Assembly (NCBI GenBank): GCA_045546915.1
Contig: JAZQDU010000027.1
Coordinates: 124,001-188,000 of the forward strand
Reading direction: 5' to 3'
Source of the DNA: UMGS172 sp045546915
GTDB lineage: Bacteria > Bacillota > Clostridia > Oscillospirales > Acutalibacteraceae
Length of the DNA stretch: 64,000 nucleotides
Part shown: piece after piece, positions 25,467 to 33,150 of the stretch
Position numbering within the stretch: position 1 is the stretch's first letter
How the letters are laid out: the number at the start of each line of letters is the position of its first letter
The notes under the pieces: generated by a model
Told to the model about the DNA's origin: nothing
Database searches by the model: none
Seen by the model: only the letters and a program-made list of their open reading frames with translations
Made by a program: the position numbers and the translations under genes

Positions 25467-26307
25467 ATTAATAAGCGGTAAAATCATATCAGGCGCTGTA
25501 AAAGAACGCATAAAACAAGAAGTTGAGGAATTAAAAGCAAAAGGGGTTACCCCCGGTCTTGCCGTAATAATTGTAGGCACAGACCCTGCATCACAGGTGT
25601 ATGTCGGTTCTAAAGAACGTACCTGCATTGAACTTGGCATGTATTCTGAAAAATATGAACTGCCCGAAAACACAACCGAAGAAGAACTGTTGAATCTTAT
25701 AAACACACTTAACGACAGTCCTAAGATTCACGGCATTTTATGTCAGTTGCCTCTTCCTCGCCATCTAAATGAAAAGGCAGTAATCGAGGCTATTGACCCC
25801 AAAAAGGATGTTGATGCTTTTCACACCATTAACGTCGGCAAAATAATGCTTGGCGATTATGATTTTCTGCCCTGCACACCCGCCGGTATAATGGAAATGT
25901 TGCGTTTTGCAAATATCGACCCCGCGGGTAAACACTGTGTGGTTATCGGCCGTTCTAACATCGTCGGCAAACCTATGGCAATGCTTATGTTGCATGCCAA
26001 CGCAACGGTTACTATTTGCCATTCTAAAACGCAAAACCTAAAAGACATTTGCCGTGAGGCTGATATTTTAGTTGCTGCTGTGGGCAAAGCAAACTTTGTT
26101 ACAGCCGACATGGTAAAACAAGGCGCAGTGGTTATTGACGTAGGTATGAACCGTCCCGAAGGCGGAAAACTCTGTGGCGATGTCGACTTTACATCGGTCG
26201 AACCTATTTGTTCTGCCATTACTCCCGTTCCTGGCGGAGTTGGACCTATGACTATTTCGATGCTAATGCAAAACACACTTACCGCTGCCAAAAGAACACT
26301 TAAATAA
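25459..26307 (+). CDS. folD: Bifunctional methylenetetrahydrofolate dehydrogenase/cyclohydrolase
   Basis: A 282-residue FolD, converting 5,10-methylene-THF to 10-formyl-THF using NAD(P)+. Motifs: YVGSKERTCIELGM (catalytic Lys in SKE), GILCQLPLPRHLNE, DPKKDVDAFH, GRSNIVGKPMAMLML (nucleotide-binding) and the C-terminal TPVPGGVGPMTISMLM. The ATG at 25459 gives a normal-length protein and overlaps the lgt stop by eight bases; in-frame starts farther upstream would lie inside lgt. Feeds one-carbon units to purine and formylmethionine synthesis. Confidence 0.96.
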   Translation: MAELISGKIISGAVKERIKQEVEELKAKGVTPGLAVIIVGTDPASQVYVGSKERTCIELGMYSEKYELPENTTEEELLNLINTLNDSPKIHGILCQLPLPRHLNEKAVIEAIDPKKDVDAFHTINVGKIMLGDYDFLPCTPAGIMEMLRFANIDPAGKHCVVIGRSNIVGKPMAMLMLHANATVTICHSKTQNLKDICREADILVAAVGKANFVTADMVKQGAVVIDVGMNRPEGGKLCGDVDFTSVEPICSAITPVPGGVGPMTISMLMQNTLTAAKRTLK

Positions 26308-26335
26308 TACTAAAAACCAAAAAGGAGGTGAAACG

Positions 26336-27010
26336 GTGAAAAGAATATTAATTGCTTTTATTAGTCTTGTTTTGGTTTTGTTCACCGTTTTGCCTGCATG
26401 TGCCAAAACGGTTGAACACGAAATTGACGGAATTGTTTTCAATTTAGATGATGACTACCAAATCCGCACCGAGGAAAATTTGTTCCCATCATCGTCGGTT
26501 GAAGGACTGACATTTGTAGCAATATCATCAAACCTTCAACACCAAATTCAAGCAAGGGTTGCAAACACTGAGTTTTCAAGAGAACTCGAAAGTTTTGATA
26601 ACTTAGACAGCGAAACAGTTGCACCTGCCGGTCAAAAACTCTTCCCTAACGGTTACGAAACGGTAGTTTTGGGCTCTACTCTTTACCTCAAAAGCGTCGA
26701 AACATCAAACGACGAAACAACCGTTGTTTATGTAACGGTTTCAAACGGCAACCTATATACGTTTTCGTATTTTGGACCCGATGCCTCACGAATGGGCGAG
26801 TTTATGACCACCGTAACCGTGCCAAAAAGTAAGGCAGACTCTAACGTAAAAGTTTTTGTCATTATTATTGTTTCAATTTTGATTTTGGTTGACATAATAT
26901 TCCTTTACTTCCTTGTTATGTCGTTTGTAAAGGACTATCGTCATAAAAAACAAGACCGAGAACAAAATATCGTAAGCCAATATATTAAAATAAAACGCCG
27001 AAAGTATTAA
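26336..27010 (+). CDS. Exported protein with C-terminal membrane anchor, unknown
   Basis: A 224-residue protein starting at a GTG with a strong AAGGAGGTG site six bases upstream. An N-terminal signal peptide (IALISLVLVLFTVLPACA) is followed by about 145 extracytoplasmic residues and a single hydrophobic helix near residues 168-192, ending in a basic cytoplasmic tail (YRHKKQDREQNIVSQYIKIKRRKY). The ACA|K junction resembles a signal peptidase I site. No known domain. It lies between folD and a cohesin-like lipoprotein, with which it probably forms an operon. Confidence 0.65.
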   Translation: MKRILIAFISLVLVLFTVLPACAKTVEHEIDGIVFNLDDDYQIRTEENLFPSSSVEGLTFVAISSNLQHQIQARVANTEFSRELESFDNLDSETVAPAGQKLFPNGYETVVLGSTLYLKSVETSNDETTVVYVTVSNGNLYTFSYFGPDASRMGEFMTTVTVPKSKADSNVKVFVIIIVSILILVDIIFLYFLVMSFVKDYRHKKQDREQNIVSQYIKIKRRKY

Positions 27011-27020
27011 GGAGGCATTT

Positions 27021-27647
27021 ATGAAATTGTTTAATCGATTTTTTGCCTTACTGCTTGTCATTTGCCTTTTGTCACTTGTAGGTTGCGGCGGTTCAGATAC
27101 CACCTCCTCCGACAACAGTACAACCACTTCAGACACTTTAATAATCCCGCCAGACGACAGTACTTCGTCAAATAACAGTTCGGTTTCGTCGGTGATTTCA
27201 ACGCCCGATAGCAGTTCTGCAAATTCTTCAACGCAAGTAAAACCGCTTGACCCAACCAAACCCACCATATTCTTAACCGCTAATAAAAGCAATAATCAGG
27301 TAACTGTAAATATAAATGTAAAAAACAATCCTGGTATTGCCGCATATACAATACGGATAAACTATGACACTGATAAGGTTACTCCAAAAACCATAACAAA
27401 CAACCTTACTGCCGTAACCTCTAATCTGCAACAGCCCAACGTAACTCTTCACGGTTATGTTACCGCTGTATACGCAAATACCGATGGCGTCTCAAAAGAC
27501 GGGGTGCTTTTCAGTATAACCTTTGATATAGACTATGCCGAAGGCGAAACCGATTTTACCATTACCGCCGGTAATAAGGATTTTGTAAAACCGGATTTTA
27601 CATCTATTAATTTTCAAAAACAAAACACCAAAATTTCTTTGAAATAA
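27021..27647 (+). CDS. Lipoprotein with a cohesin-like domain
   Basis: A 208-residue lipoprotein: lipobox SLVGC (Cys near residue 22), then a Ser/Thr/Asp-rich linker to about residue 80, then a 125-residue beta domain. The domain resembles type I/II cohesins and related surface Ig-like folds: it opens with ITLTANKSNNQVTVNINVKN-like strands (here IFLTANKSNNQVTVNINV), has NNPGIAAYTIRINYDTDKV, and later GVLFSITFDIDYAEGETDF and TITAGN. In cellulosomal and gut clostridia such domains bind dockerins or act as surface scaffolds; no dockerin is seen here. An AAGGAGG site precedes the ATG. Confidence 0.68.
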   Translation: MKLFNRFFALLLVICLLSLVGCGGSDTTSSDNSTTTSDTLIIPPDDSTSSNNSSVSSVISTPDSSSANSSTQVKPLDPTKPTIFLTANKSNNQVTVNINVKNNPGIAAYTIRINYDTDKVTPKTITNNLTAVTSNLQQPNVTLHGYVTAVYANTDGVSKDGVLFSITFDIDYAEGETDFTITAGNKDFVKPDFTSINFQKQNTKISLK

Positions 27648-27662
27648 ATACTAAATAGTAAA

Positions 27663-27697
27663 ACTCTCTGCTGAATTTCAGCAGAGAGTTTTTTTGT
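27663..27697. terminator. Bidirectional terminator
   Basis: A perfect ACTCTCTGCTG/CAGCAGAGAGT stem with an AATTT loop, seven T on the plus strand and TTTTA on the minus strand, between two convergent genes. Confidence 0.92.
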
Positions 27698-27897
27698 TAC
27701 TTACGAGTAGGTTTTACATTCGATGCGGGAGTGATATTACCGTCAATAGTACCGTTGGCATCTTCAAAAGCTTTGATATTTTCTCTTATTAAAACAAGCA
27801 CCTGACTGTTGACGCTTCTGCCTTCGTAATCAGCAATGTGTGCAATTTTGTTTAACATTTCTTCTTCAATTCTAATTGAAACACTTTTTATAGCCAT
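27697..27897 (-). CDS. Arc/CopG-type ribbon-helix-helix protein
   Basis: A 66-residue protein: strand KSVSIRIEEE, helices MLNKIAHIADYEG and SVNSQVLVLIRENIKAF, then a disordered polar tail. This is the Arc-like RHH plan for dimeric DNA binding. A GAGGTGA site precedes the ATG. It is divergent from the SLOG-like gene at 28005 and could regulate that shared upstream region; no adjacent toxin is seen. Confidence 0.78.
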   Translation of the reverse strand: MAIKSVSIRIEEEMLNKIAHIADYEGRSVNSQVLVLIRENIKAFEDANGTIDGNITPASNVKPTRK

Positions 27898-28004
27898 AAA
27901 TTCACCTCATAATAAATATATTGTATATTTATTTTAGATGTATTATGTGTTACAATGTTAGAAACAGATATATGGTATATCTAAAATGTTTTAGGGAGAA
28001 GATT

Positions 28005-28472
28005 ATGAAAGATAAAACTTGTTGCTTTTTCGGTCATAGAAAGATAAATGAAACCGAAGAACTAAAAGCAAAACTTGTAGAAATAATTGAAAAACTGATT
28101 GTTGAAAACTCAGTCGATACATTTCTTTTCGGAAGTAAGAGTAGGTTTAATAGCCTGTGCCTTGAACTCGTTACCAAAATAAAAGAAAAATACCCGCACA
28201 TAAAACGAGTTTATGTACGAGCAGAATATCCGTATATTAATGAACATTATAAGAACTACTTGCTTGAAACTTATGAGGATACCTATTATCCCGAAAAGAT
28301 ACTGAACTCAGGCAGAGCATCTTACGTTGAGCGTAATTATGAGATGATAGACAATAGCCACTATTGTATTGTCTACTACGATGAACAAATCGCCCCAACC
28401 CTCCGCAAAAGCGGTACTAAAATTGCTTTTGATTATGCCATAAAGAAACGTAAAAATGTTATTAATCTATAA
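28005..28472 (+). CDS. SLOG/DUF1273-like Rossmann protein
   Basis: A 155-residue protein beginning CCFFGHRKINETEELKAKL; the FGHR start, the SVDTFLFGSKSRFNSLCLE core and the late NSHYCIVYYDE strand match the YpsA/DUF1273 branch of the SLOG (LOG-like, nucleotide-binding) superfamily. Members are thought to bind nucleotide-type ligands; some act in defence signalling, but nothing nearby is a defence effector. The ATG at 28005 has GGGAGA upstream; earlier in-frame ATGs lack a ribosome site. Stands alone, divergent from an RHH regulator. Confidence 0.72.
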   Translation: MKDKTCCFFGHRKINETEELKAKLVEIIEKLIVENSVDTFLFGSKSRFNSLCLELVTKIKEKYPHIKRVYVRAEYPYINEHYKNYLLETYEDTYYPEKILNSGRASYVERNYEMIDNSHYCIVYYDEQIAPTLRKSGTKIAFDYAIKKRKNVINL

Positions 28473-28488
28473 TAACGATTAACGGATT

Positions 28489-29733
28489 TCAGATGGATAA
28501 TCTCGACCGGCCGAGTGTGGTGGGAGATTGGTCACGAAACGCTTTAAAATCCTTTAAAAGTGACGCTCGGACTACCGCCGTATCGCCGTAACGCTCACGT
28601 ATTTTGTCAACACAGGTTTCAAGCATATCCTGTTTAATTATATGCATATCCTCATCGAAAAACGACAGTTGACAAAACGGGGAACACTCTTTAAGCCGTA
28701 TTGCCCTAATCCCTACCGAGCGCAACGGCCTCTCAAAACCGTAATTTTCCTTGAGAAGTTTAATCCCCTCCCTCGACAAAAGCGACGCCGCCTGCAAAGG
28801 TTTGACAAGCCCCGTCATATACTGACGCACCTGCAAATTGTCGGTACGAATATGAACTTGAAGTCCGGTTGCCTGCATATTTGCTTTGCGAAGTTCATGG
28901 GCAACCTCCTCCGAAAGTCTTAAAAACACCCTGAACACCTCGTCAAAATTTTGCAGGTCTTTTGGGCAGGTTACCGACCGACCAATGCTTTTAGGTCTTT
29001 CAACATAATCACTTTTAAGTACAGCCGAATTTTCTTCACCATTAGCAAAATGCCACAGCATAACACCGTTTTTACCAAGTTTAAGACGCAATATCTCAGG
29101 GTCGATAACTGCCAAATCACCCACCGTAAAAATGGCAAGATTATGCAATTTGTGTGCGGTGGCTCTGCCAACTCCCAACAAGCTCTCAACCTCCAAAGGC
29201 CATACGATTTGCTTGAAATTTTCCTTTGGTATAACGCTTGTTGCATCGGGCTTTTTGAGGTCAGACCCCAGTTTTGCAAAAATTTTGTTAAAACTCACCC
29301 CTACCGAAATCGTTAGGTCAAGTTCATTTTTTATTTCCCTTCGCAGGCGGTCAGCAATAGTTACCCCGTCACCGAAAAGTCGTCCACTCCCTGTGACATC
29401 AAGCCAACATTCATCAATCCCAAACGGCTCAATAAGGTCGGTATACCGCTCATAAATCCTCCTGACTTCACCAGAAAAATATGTGTACCGCTTAAATTCA
29501 GGAGGCATAATTATAAGATTTGGACATTTTTGTCTTGCCTGCCACAGCGGTTCACCGGTAGTAATACCCAACTTCTTTGCCGCCTCGCTTTTTGCAAGAA
29601 TAATCCCGTGCCTTTCGGCAGTACTTCCGCCCACCGCTACCGCTTTGCCTTTAAGTTCGGGATGGTCACGGCAGGCAACCGAAACATAAAAATTATTAAG
29701 GTCACAATGCAAAATAGACCTGACTGTAGCCAA
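28489..29733 (-). CDS. dinB: Y-family DNA polymerase IV
   Basis: A 414-residue translesion polymerase. Catalytic carboxylates are in HCDLNNFYVSVA (Asp near residue 10) and FGIDECWLDVTGSG (Asp-Glu near 105); LTISVGVSFNKIFAKLGSDLKKPD and LLGVGRATAHKLHNL (helix-hairpin-helix) follow, then the little-finger domain. Start is TTG at 29733 with AGGAG ten bases upstream. Two LexA-type boxes bracket its promoter, so it is a probable SOS gene. Convergent with the SLOG-like gene; no other polymerase accessory gene is adjacent. Confidence 0.94.
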   Translation of the reverse strand: MATVRSILHCDLNNFYVSVACRDHPELKGKAVAVGGSTAERHGIILAKSEAAKKLGITTGEPLWQARQKCPNLIIMPPEFKRYTYFSGEVRRIYERYTDLIEPFGIDECWLDVTGSGRLFGDGVTIADRLRREIKNELDLTISVGVSFNKIFAKLGSDLKKPDATSVIPKENFKQIVWPLEVESLLGVGRATAHKLHNLAIFTVGDLAVIDPEILRLKLGKNGVMLWHFANGEENSAVLKSDYVERPKSIGRSVTCPKDLQNFDEVFRVFLRLSEEVAHELRKANMQATGLQVHIRTDNLQVRQYMTGLVKPLQAASLLSREGIKLLKENYGFERPLRSVGIRAIRLKECSPFCQLSFFDEDMHIIKQDMLETCVDKIRERYGDTAVVRASLLKDFKAFRDQSPTTLGRSRLSI

Positions 29734-29751
29734 AACTCACTCTCTCCTTTA

Positions 29752-29763
29752 GAACATCTGTTC
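29752..29763. promoter_or_regulatory. LexA box 1 (dinB, proximal)
   Basis: GAACATCTGTTC, the GAAC-N4-GTTC core of Firmicute LexA operators, between the dinB -10 box and its ribosome site. Confidence 0.85.
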
Positions 29764-29765
29764 TT

Positions 29766-29794
29766 ATTTTACACCATGTTTATGCAAAAGTAAA
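29766..29794 (-). promoter_or_regulatory. dinB promoter
   Basis: Minus strand TTTACT (29789-29794), 17-base spacer, TAAAAT (29766-29771). It lies exactly between the two LexA boxes. Confidence 0.7.
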
Positions 29795-29806
29795 GAACAT
29801 TTGTTC
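29795..29806. promoter_or_regulatory. LexA box 2 (dinB, distal)
   Basis: GAACATTTGTTC, adjoining the -35 hexamer. Together with box 1 it should give tight repression, relieved after LexA self-cleavage. Confidence 0.85.
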
Positions 29807-29821
29807 CGTTTTTGTAAAAAA

Positions 29822-29850
29822 ATAAAGAGAGGTCTTTTACCTCTCTTTGA
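29822..29850 (-). terminator. Terminator after the unknown gene at 29857
   Basis: AAAGAGAGGT pairs with ACCTCTCTTT around a five-base loop; the minus strand continues ATTTTTTT. Confidence 0.88.
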
Positions 29851-29856
29851 AAAATA

Positions 29857-30633
29857 TTAAATTCCCAGAGCAACACGAAGCTTTTTATTTTTCTTAAAGT
29901 TTACAACTGCAGCCCTTGCGGCAGTTTTCAAGAACGGAAAATCTTCAAGATACTTGGTTGCGGCAGCATCAAACGCGGCTACGTCATTATAGAAACTACC
30001 CGCAAGAATAACGGTGCAAATCACATCAGCAACATTTGAGTCACCTTCGTAGTGCATTTCACCCAACATTTTAAAATATTTTTGAAGTTGTTTTTTATTA
30101 CCGGCCTCGTTCTCAATAAGTTCCTTCATTTTGCCGATACCATAAGTTTTATAGAACTCAACATAAAGAAAACTTCCGTACTTTGCCATCATTGCACGGT
30201 ACGAATCCTTATACTGCGGGAACATAGCAAGAAACTTTTGCGTAAATGCCTCTATATTAGGCTCGGCACCCGCCTCAGCCTTTTGAGGAAGAGCAATCTC
30301 CTGCAAACCGTTTTCACTCGATGATACGAGTTTTATGCCATTATCCTTAGCAACAGCACTGACAAAATCGTCAGCAATGCAATTTATATCATTATTGCCA
30401 TGATTTTCTTGGTCAAAATACCACGAAGAAATCACCTTGCTCTCGCCCTCGTCACCGTCCTCGCCGATTGACAAAACAGCAATAGAAAAGGTTTTTCTTT
30501 GCTCGTCGTACGATACCTTATATACCTTACCTTCACCCTTAAAAGCACTGTTTTCATGGTCGGCAACAAAATTATGAGCCTTCATGAAATCATGCATGGC
30601 GCTTGTAACTTCTTTAATGTATTTAATATCCAT
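29857..30633 (-). CDS. Cytoplasmic protein of unknown function
   Basis: About 258 residues, soluble and acidic. Two halves: an N-terminal alpha/beta part (YKVSYDEQRKTFSIAVLSIG, SKVISSWYFDQENHGNND) and a helical C-terminal part (FTQKFLAMFPQYKDSYRAMMAKYG, FLKTAARAAVVNFKKNKKLRVALGI). No motif is recognised. The ATG at 30633 has GGAGTG upstream at a rather long distance (about 12 bases); an in-frame start at 30696 would add a hydrophobic stretch without a ribosome site, so the short form is preferred. It is a single-gene unit beside the tRNA cluster. Confidence 0.55.
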   Translation of the reverse strand: MDIKYIKEVTSAMHDFMKAHNFVADHENSAFKGEGKVYKVSYDEQRKTFSIAVLSIGEDGDEGESKVISSWYFDQENHGNNDINCIADDFVSAVAKDNGIKLVSSSENGLQEIALPQKAEAGAEPNIEAFTQKFLAMFPQYKDSYRAMMAKYGSFLYVEFYKTYGIGKMKELIENEAGNKKQLQKYFKMLGEMHYEGDSNVADVICTVILAGSFYNDVAAFDAAATKYLEDFPFLKTAARAAVVNFKKNKKLRVALGI

Positions 30634-30768
30634 ATCAAAAATACACTCCAAAAATAATATTAAAGGTATTATAACACAATTAATGCCATTTGTCACTATA
30701 AAAAATGTTAAGATTTTGGTAAATGGAATTAAAATGCAAATATTTTTAAAATTTCGCTAAAATAAATG

Positions 30769-30797
30769 TTGACATTTAATTTTGTTTATGGTATATT
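30769..30797 (+). promoter_or_regulatory. tRNA operon promoter
   Basis: TTGACA (30769-30774), 17-base spacer, TATATT (30792-30797), 25 bases before tRNA-Thr. It has a perfect -35 hexamer, as expected for stable RNA. Confidence 0.85.
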
Positions 30798-30821
30798 GTT
30801 TAGGCGCTCTGAAATTGATGT

Positions 30822-30897
30822 GCTGGTTTAGCTCAGTTGGTAGAGCAGCTGATTTGTAATCAGCAGGTCGGGGGTTCAAGTCCGTCAACCAGCTCCA
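30822..30897 (+). tRNA. tRNA-Thr (anticodon TGT)
   Basis: A complete cloverleaf: acceptor GCTGGTT with AACCAGC, D-arm TAGCTCAGTTGGTAGAGC, anticodon stem GCTGA/TCAGC with loop TTTGTAA (anticodon TGT), T-arm GGGGGTTCAAGTCCGT, discriminator T, and encoded CCA. T-arm pairing is somewhat imperfect (GGGGG with CCGTC region) but the variant is tolerable. This species is also a possible ligand of the thrS T-box (wobble reading aside). Confidence 0.95.
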
Positions 30898-30902
30898 CCT
30901 TT
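30880..30902 (+). repeat. Direct repeat copy 1 (tRNA-Thr 3' end)
   Basis: Twenty-three bases covering the 3' part of the T-arm, acceptor strand, CCA and six bases beyond. The identical sequence recurs at 31043-31065. Confidence 0.95.
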
Positions 30903-31042
30903 GGGTAAAGTCCAGTAGGACTTAAACCCTAAGAGGGTGAGGAGCGTTAAAAAAACGATTGATAATCGTTTTTAGCGACGAAGTGTGAGGCGGGTACTGC
31001 GAAGCGGTCGCCGAGCACGGCAGACTTTTGAAAAAAGGCTGC
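30903..31042 (+). other. Structured 140-bp segment between the repeats
   Basis: No reading frame, but four hairpins in a row: AAGTCC/GGACTT (30908-30923), ACCCT/AGGGT (30926-30938), an AT-rich stem of about 14 bp (30945-30977) and GGCG-ACTGC/GCGGT-CGCC (30989-31012). It would be transcribed with the tRNAs. It may be a small mobile or repetitive element, a non-coding RNA, or a processing spacer. Confidence 0.6.
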
Positions 31043-31065
31043 GTCCGTCAACCAGCTCCACCTTT
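31043..31065 (+). repeat. Direct repeat copy 2 (duplicated tRNA-Thr 3' end)
   Basis: A perfect 23-base repeat of 30880-30902, 163 bases downstream, with no tRNA 5' part before it. Such arrangement is what site-specific integration at a tRNA 3' end leaves. Confidence 0.95.
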
Positions 31066-31089
31066 TTTATAAGGGCGAAAAGTTAATAT

Positions 31090-31174
31090 GGGAGTGTTCC
31101 CGAGTGGCCAAAGGGGGCAGACTGTAAATCTGTTGGCTTTGCCTTCGGTGGTCCGAATCCACCCGCTCCCACCA
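31090..31174 (+). tRNA. tRNA-Tyr (anticodon GTA)
   Basis: Class II tRNA with a long variable arm: acceptor GGGAGTG/CGCTCCC, anticodon stem CAGA/TCTG with loop CTGTAAA (anticodon GTA), variable-arm stem around GGCTTTGCCTTC, T-arm GGTGGTCCGAATCCACC, encoded ACCA end. Confidence 0.96.
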
Positions 31175-31180
31175 AACAAG

Positions 31181-31210
31181 AAACCGACCAATAGGTCGGT
31201 TTTTTGTTTT
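31181..31210 (+). terminator. Terminator of the tRNA operon
   Basis: ACCGACC/GGTCGGT with AATA loop, then TTTTTTGTTTT, nine bases after tRNA-Tyr. Confidence 0.92.
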
Positions 31211-31236
31211 GCAAATTATCAGTAAACATTATAATG

Positions 31237-31265
31237 TTGATTTGTTAATAATTTTATGATATAAT
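31237..31265 (+). promoter_or_regulatory. Promoter for the 31318-33109 pair
   Basis: TTGATT (31237-31242), 17-base spacer, TATAAT (31260-31265). Confidence 0.75.
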
Positions 31266-31317
31266 ATATCTAATTTTGTCGATAAAAAATGAAAAATATA
31301 TAGAAACGAGGCTTTTT

Positions 31318-31602
31318 ATGCTTGTTATTAATCTTTTTTTTATCCCTGTTATTGCGGTTTGCATTTTTAGCAAACTTAAAGGCACCGGACTAAAACCCGA
31401 TATTAATACTGCCGTTACATATATGATTGCCTGCTCACTCGTTGCAATTTTAACAAAAGGCACTATTATGGTGGCACGTGTTATCCTTGAGTTTGAGCCG
31501 TTTTCCGAAAGTTCGGCATACTATTCAATAGTTGCTCTTGTTATTTCGTTGATTTTACCCTTTATTGCAGACAAAATTAAATTTGAAATAAAAAAAGGAT
31601 AA
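31318..31602 (+). CDS. Small three-helix membrane protein
   Basis: A 94-residue hydrophobic protein with three predicted membrane segments (about residues 2-16, 32-52 and 66-86) and a basic end (KIKFEIKKG). The ATG at 31318 has ACGAGG six bases upstream; an in-frame ATG at 31276 lies within the -10 downstream region and lacks such a site. It is four bases upstream of the LtaS-like gene, so it may be a membrane partner of that enzyme. No homologue is recognised. Confidence 0.65.
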   Translation: MLVINLFFIPVIAVCIFSKLKGTGLKPDINTAVTYMIACSLVAILTKGTIMVARVILEFEPFSESSAYYSIVALVISLILPFIADKIKFEIKKG

Positions 31603-31606
31603 AGGA

Positions 31607-33109
31607 ATGAAAAGGATATTATTACATATCGCAACAGGGCTCTGCTTTGTGATTGCATTTGCCATATATATCACCTGCTGTTGGTCTTCAACCGTATTTG
31701 GCGTTGGTTTAGATGAGATAATTTTCACACTTACCTCTCCACTCAAAGGTGCCGACACAAATGTAGTTGAAAACGCATTGTCGTTTTGTCTGCCACGGTT
31801 ATTGGTACTTATTGCCGCCTATGTTGTGTTTGCAGTTGTTGATATTAAACTGAAAACAAAGGTTAATATTTTAATTCAACTGAAAAAACGATTATTGAAA
31901 ATTGATATTAGAAAATTTGCACGTCGTGTTGTTGCTGTAATTTCGGTTTTGGCAATTTTTTCTTCTTTAGTTTATGCAAATAATATTTACAATCTGGTTG
32001 ATTATTTTATAAATCAGGCATCATATACTACGATTTATGACGATTATTATGTGTCCCCTGAAGACGTATCGTTTACGCTAAAGGATAAAGACGGCAAGCA
32101 AAAAAACCTGCTTTGCATTTATCTCGAAAGTATGGAGACCACCTATACCTCTAAAGAAGACGGTGGCAAGCAAGAGATTTCTTATATTCCCTACCTTTCA
32201 AATCTTGCAAAAGAAAATATTTCGTTTTCAAATTCCGAACTGTTGGGCGGTTTTCATAACACCATAAAAACCAGTTACACAATGGGCTCGCTCCTATCGA
32301 CCACCTCCGGTGTTCCTTTTTCGTTCGCCGCAGGTTTTAACGACATGGGCGAAAGAGAATCATTTGCCAACGGTCTTACAACGCTCGGCGATATACTTGC
32401 AGACTTCGGTTATAGTCAGGAATTTTTGTGTGGCTCTGACAGCAATTTTGCAGGGCGAGACGTTTACTTCCGTCAACACGGAAATTTTGAGATTTTTGAT
32501 TTGTTTACCGCACGCGAAAAAGGTTATATCCCTGAAGACTATCACGTATTCTGGGGATATGAAGATATGTATCTTTACGAGATTGCCAAAGACGAACTTA
32601 CACGTTTAAGCCAGCAAGACAAACCTTTTAATTTAACCATGCTAACGGTTGATACCCACCATGTTTCGGGATATGTTTGCGAACTGTGCGACAATGAATA
32701 TCCCACGCAAACCGAAAACGTCGTGCGTTGTGCCGACAGGCAACTCGGCAACTTTATCGACTGGTGTCGCGAGCAGGACTTTTTCAAAGATACTGTTATT
32801 GTGGTGTGCGGCGACCATCCGCGAATGGATACCGATTTAGTGCTCGATGTAGATGAGTTTGAGAGAACAACCTATAACTGCTTTATAAACGCTCAAAACA
32901 GCGCTTCGGCTACAACCAACCGTACCTTTACCAGTCTTGATATGTTCCCTACTATCCTCTCGGCTTTAGGGTTTGAATGGGGTGGCAGCAGATTAGGGCT
33001 TGGAACCGACATGTTCTCAGGTGACCCCACTCTTGCAGAACAACTGGGATACGAATATTTAAATTCAGAACTCGCAAAAAAATCAAAATATTATACGAGA
33101 TTCTATTAA
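31607..33109 (+). CDS. LtaS-type sulfatase-fold phosphoglycerol transferase
   Basis: A 500-residue membrane enzyme: hydrophobic segments near residues 8-30, 60-80 and 105-128, then an extracellular alkaline-phosphatase/sulfatase domain. Likely metal and nucleophile residues: Glu in CIYLESMETT (about 173), Thr in TIKTSYTMGSL (about 222), HHVSGY, and Asp-His in VVCGDHPRMDTD (about 402). Fewer helices than the five of Staphylococcus LtaS, so it may be a shorter relative transferring glycerol phosphate to lipid or glycan acceptors. Convergent with a second family member at 33151. Confidence 0.82.
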   Translation: MKRILLHIATGLCFVIAFAIYITCCWSSTVFGVGLDEIIFTLTSPLKGADTNVVENALSFCLPRLLVLIAAYVVFAVVDIKLKTKVNILIQLKKRLLKIDIRKFARRVVAVISVLAIFSSLVYANNIYNLVDYFINQASYTTIYDDYYVSPEDVSFTLKDKDGKQKNLLCIYLESMETTYTSKEDGGKQEISYIPYLSNLAKENISFSNSELLGGFHNTIKTSYTMGSLLSTTSGVPFSFAAGFNDMGERESFANGLTTLGDILADFGYSQEFLCGSDSNFAGRDVYFRQHGNFEIFDLFTAREKGYIPEDYHVFWGYEDMYLYEIAKDELTRLSQQDKPFNLTMLTVDTHHVSGYVCELCDNEYPTQTENVVRCADRQLGNFIDWCREQDFFKDTVIVVCGDHPRMDTDLVLDVDEFERTTYNCFINAQNSASATTNRTFTSLDMFPTILSALGFEWGGSRLGLGTDMFSGDPTLAEQLGYEYLNSELAKKSKYYTRFY

Positions 33110-33110
33110 A

Positions 33111-33147
33111 AAAGTAACACTGGGCGAACTCCCAGTGTTACTTTTTT
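33111..33147. terminator. Bidirectional terminator between the LtaS-like genes
   Basis: A 15-bp perfect stem (AAAGTAACACTGGG type arms) with a CGAACT loop and T runs on both strands. Confidence 0.93.
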
Positions 33148-33150
33148 GTT

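Noticed and set aside
28005..28472. SLOG-like protein as part of a defence system
   Set aside because: No effector, nucleotidyl cyclase or nuclease gene is adjacent; it stands alone.
30903..31042. CRISPR or phage attachment island
   Set aside because: Only two repeat copies, no spacers, no integrase in the window; recorded instead as a tRNA 3'-end duplication of unknown origin.
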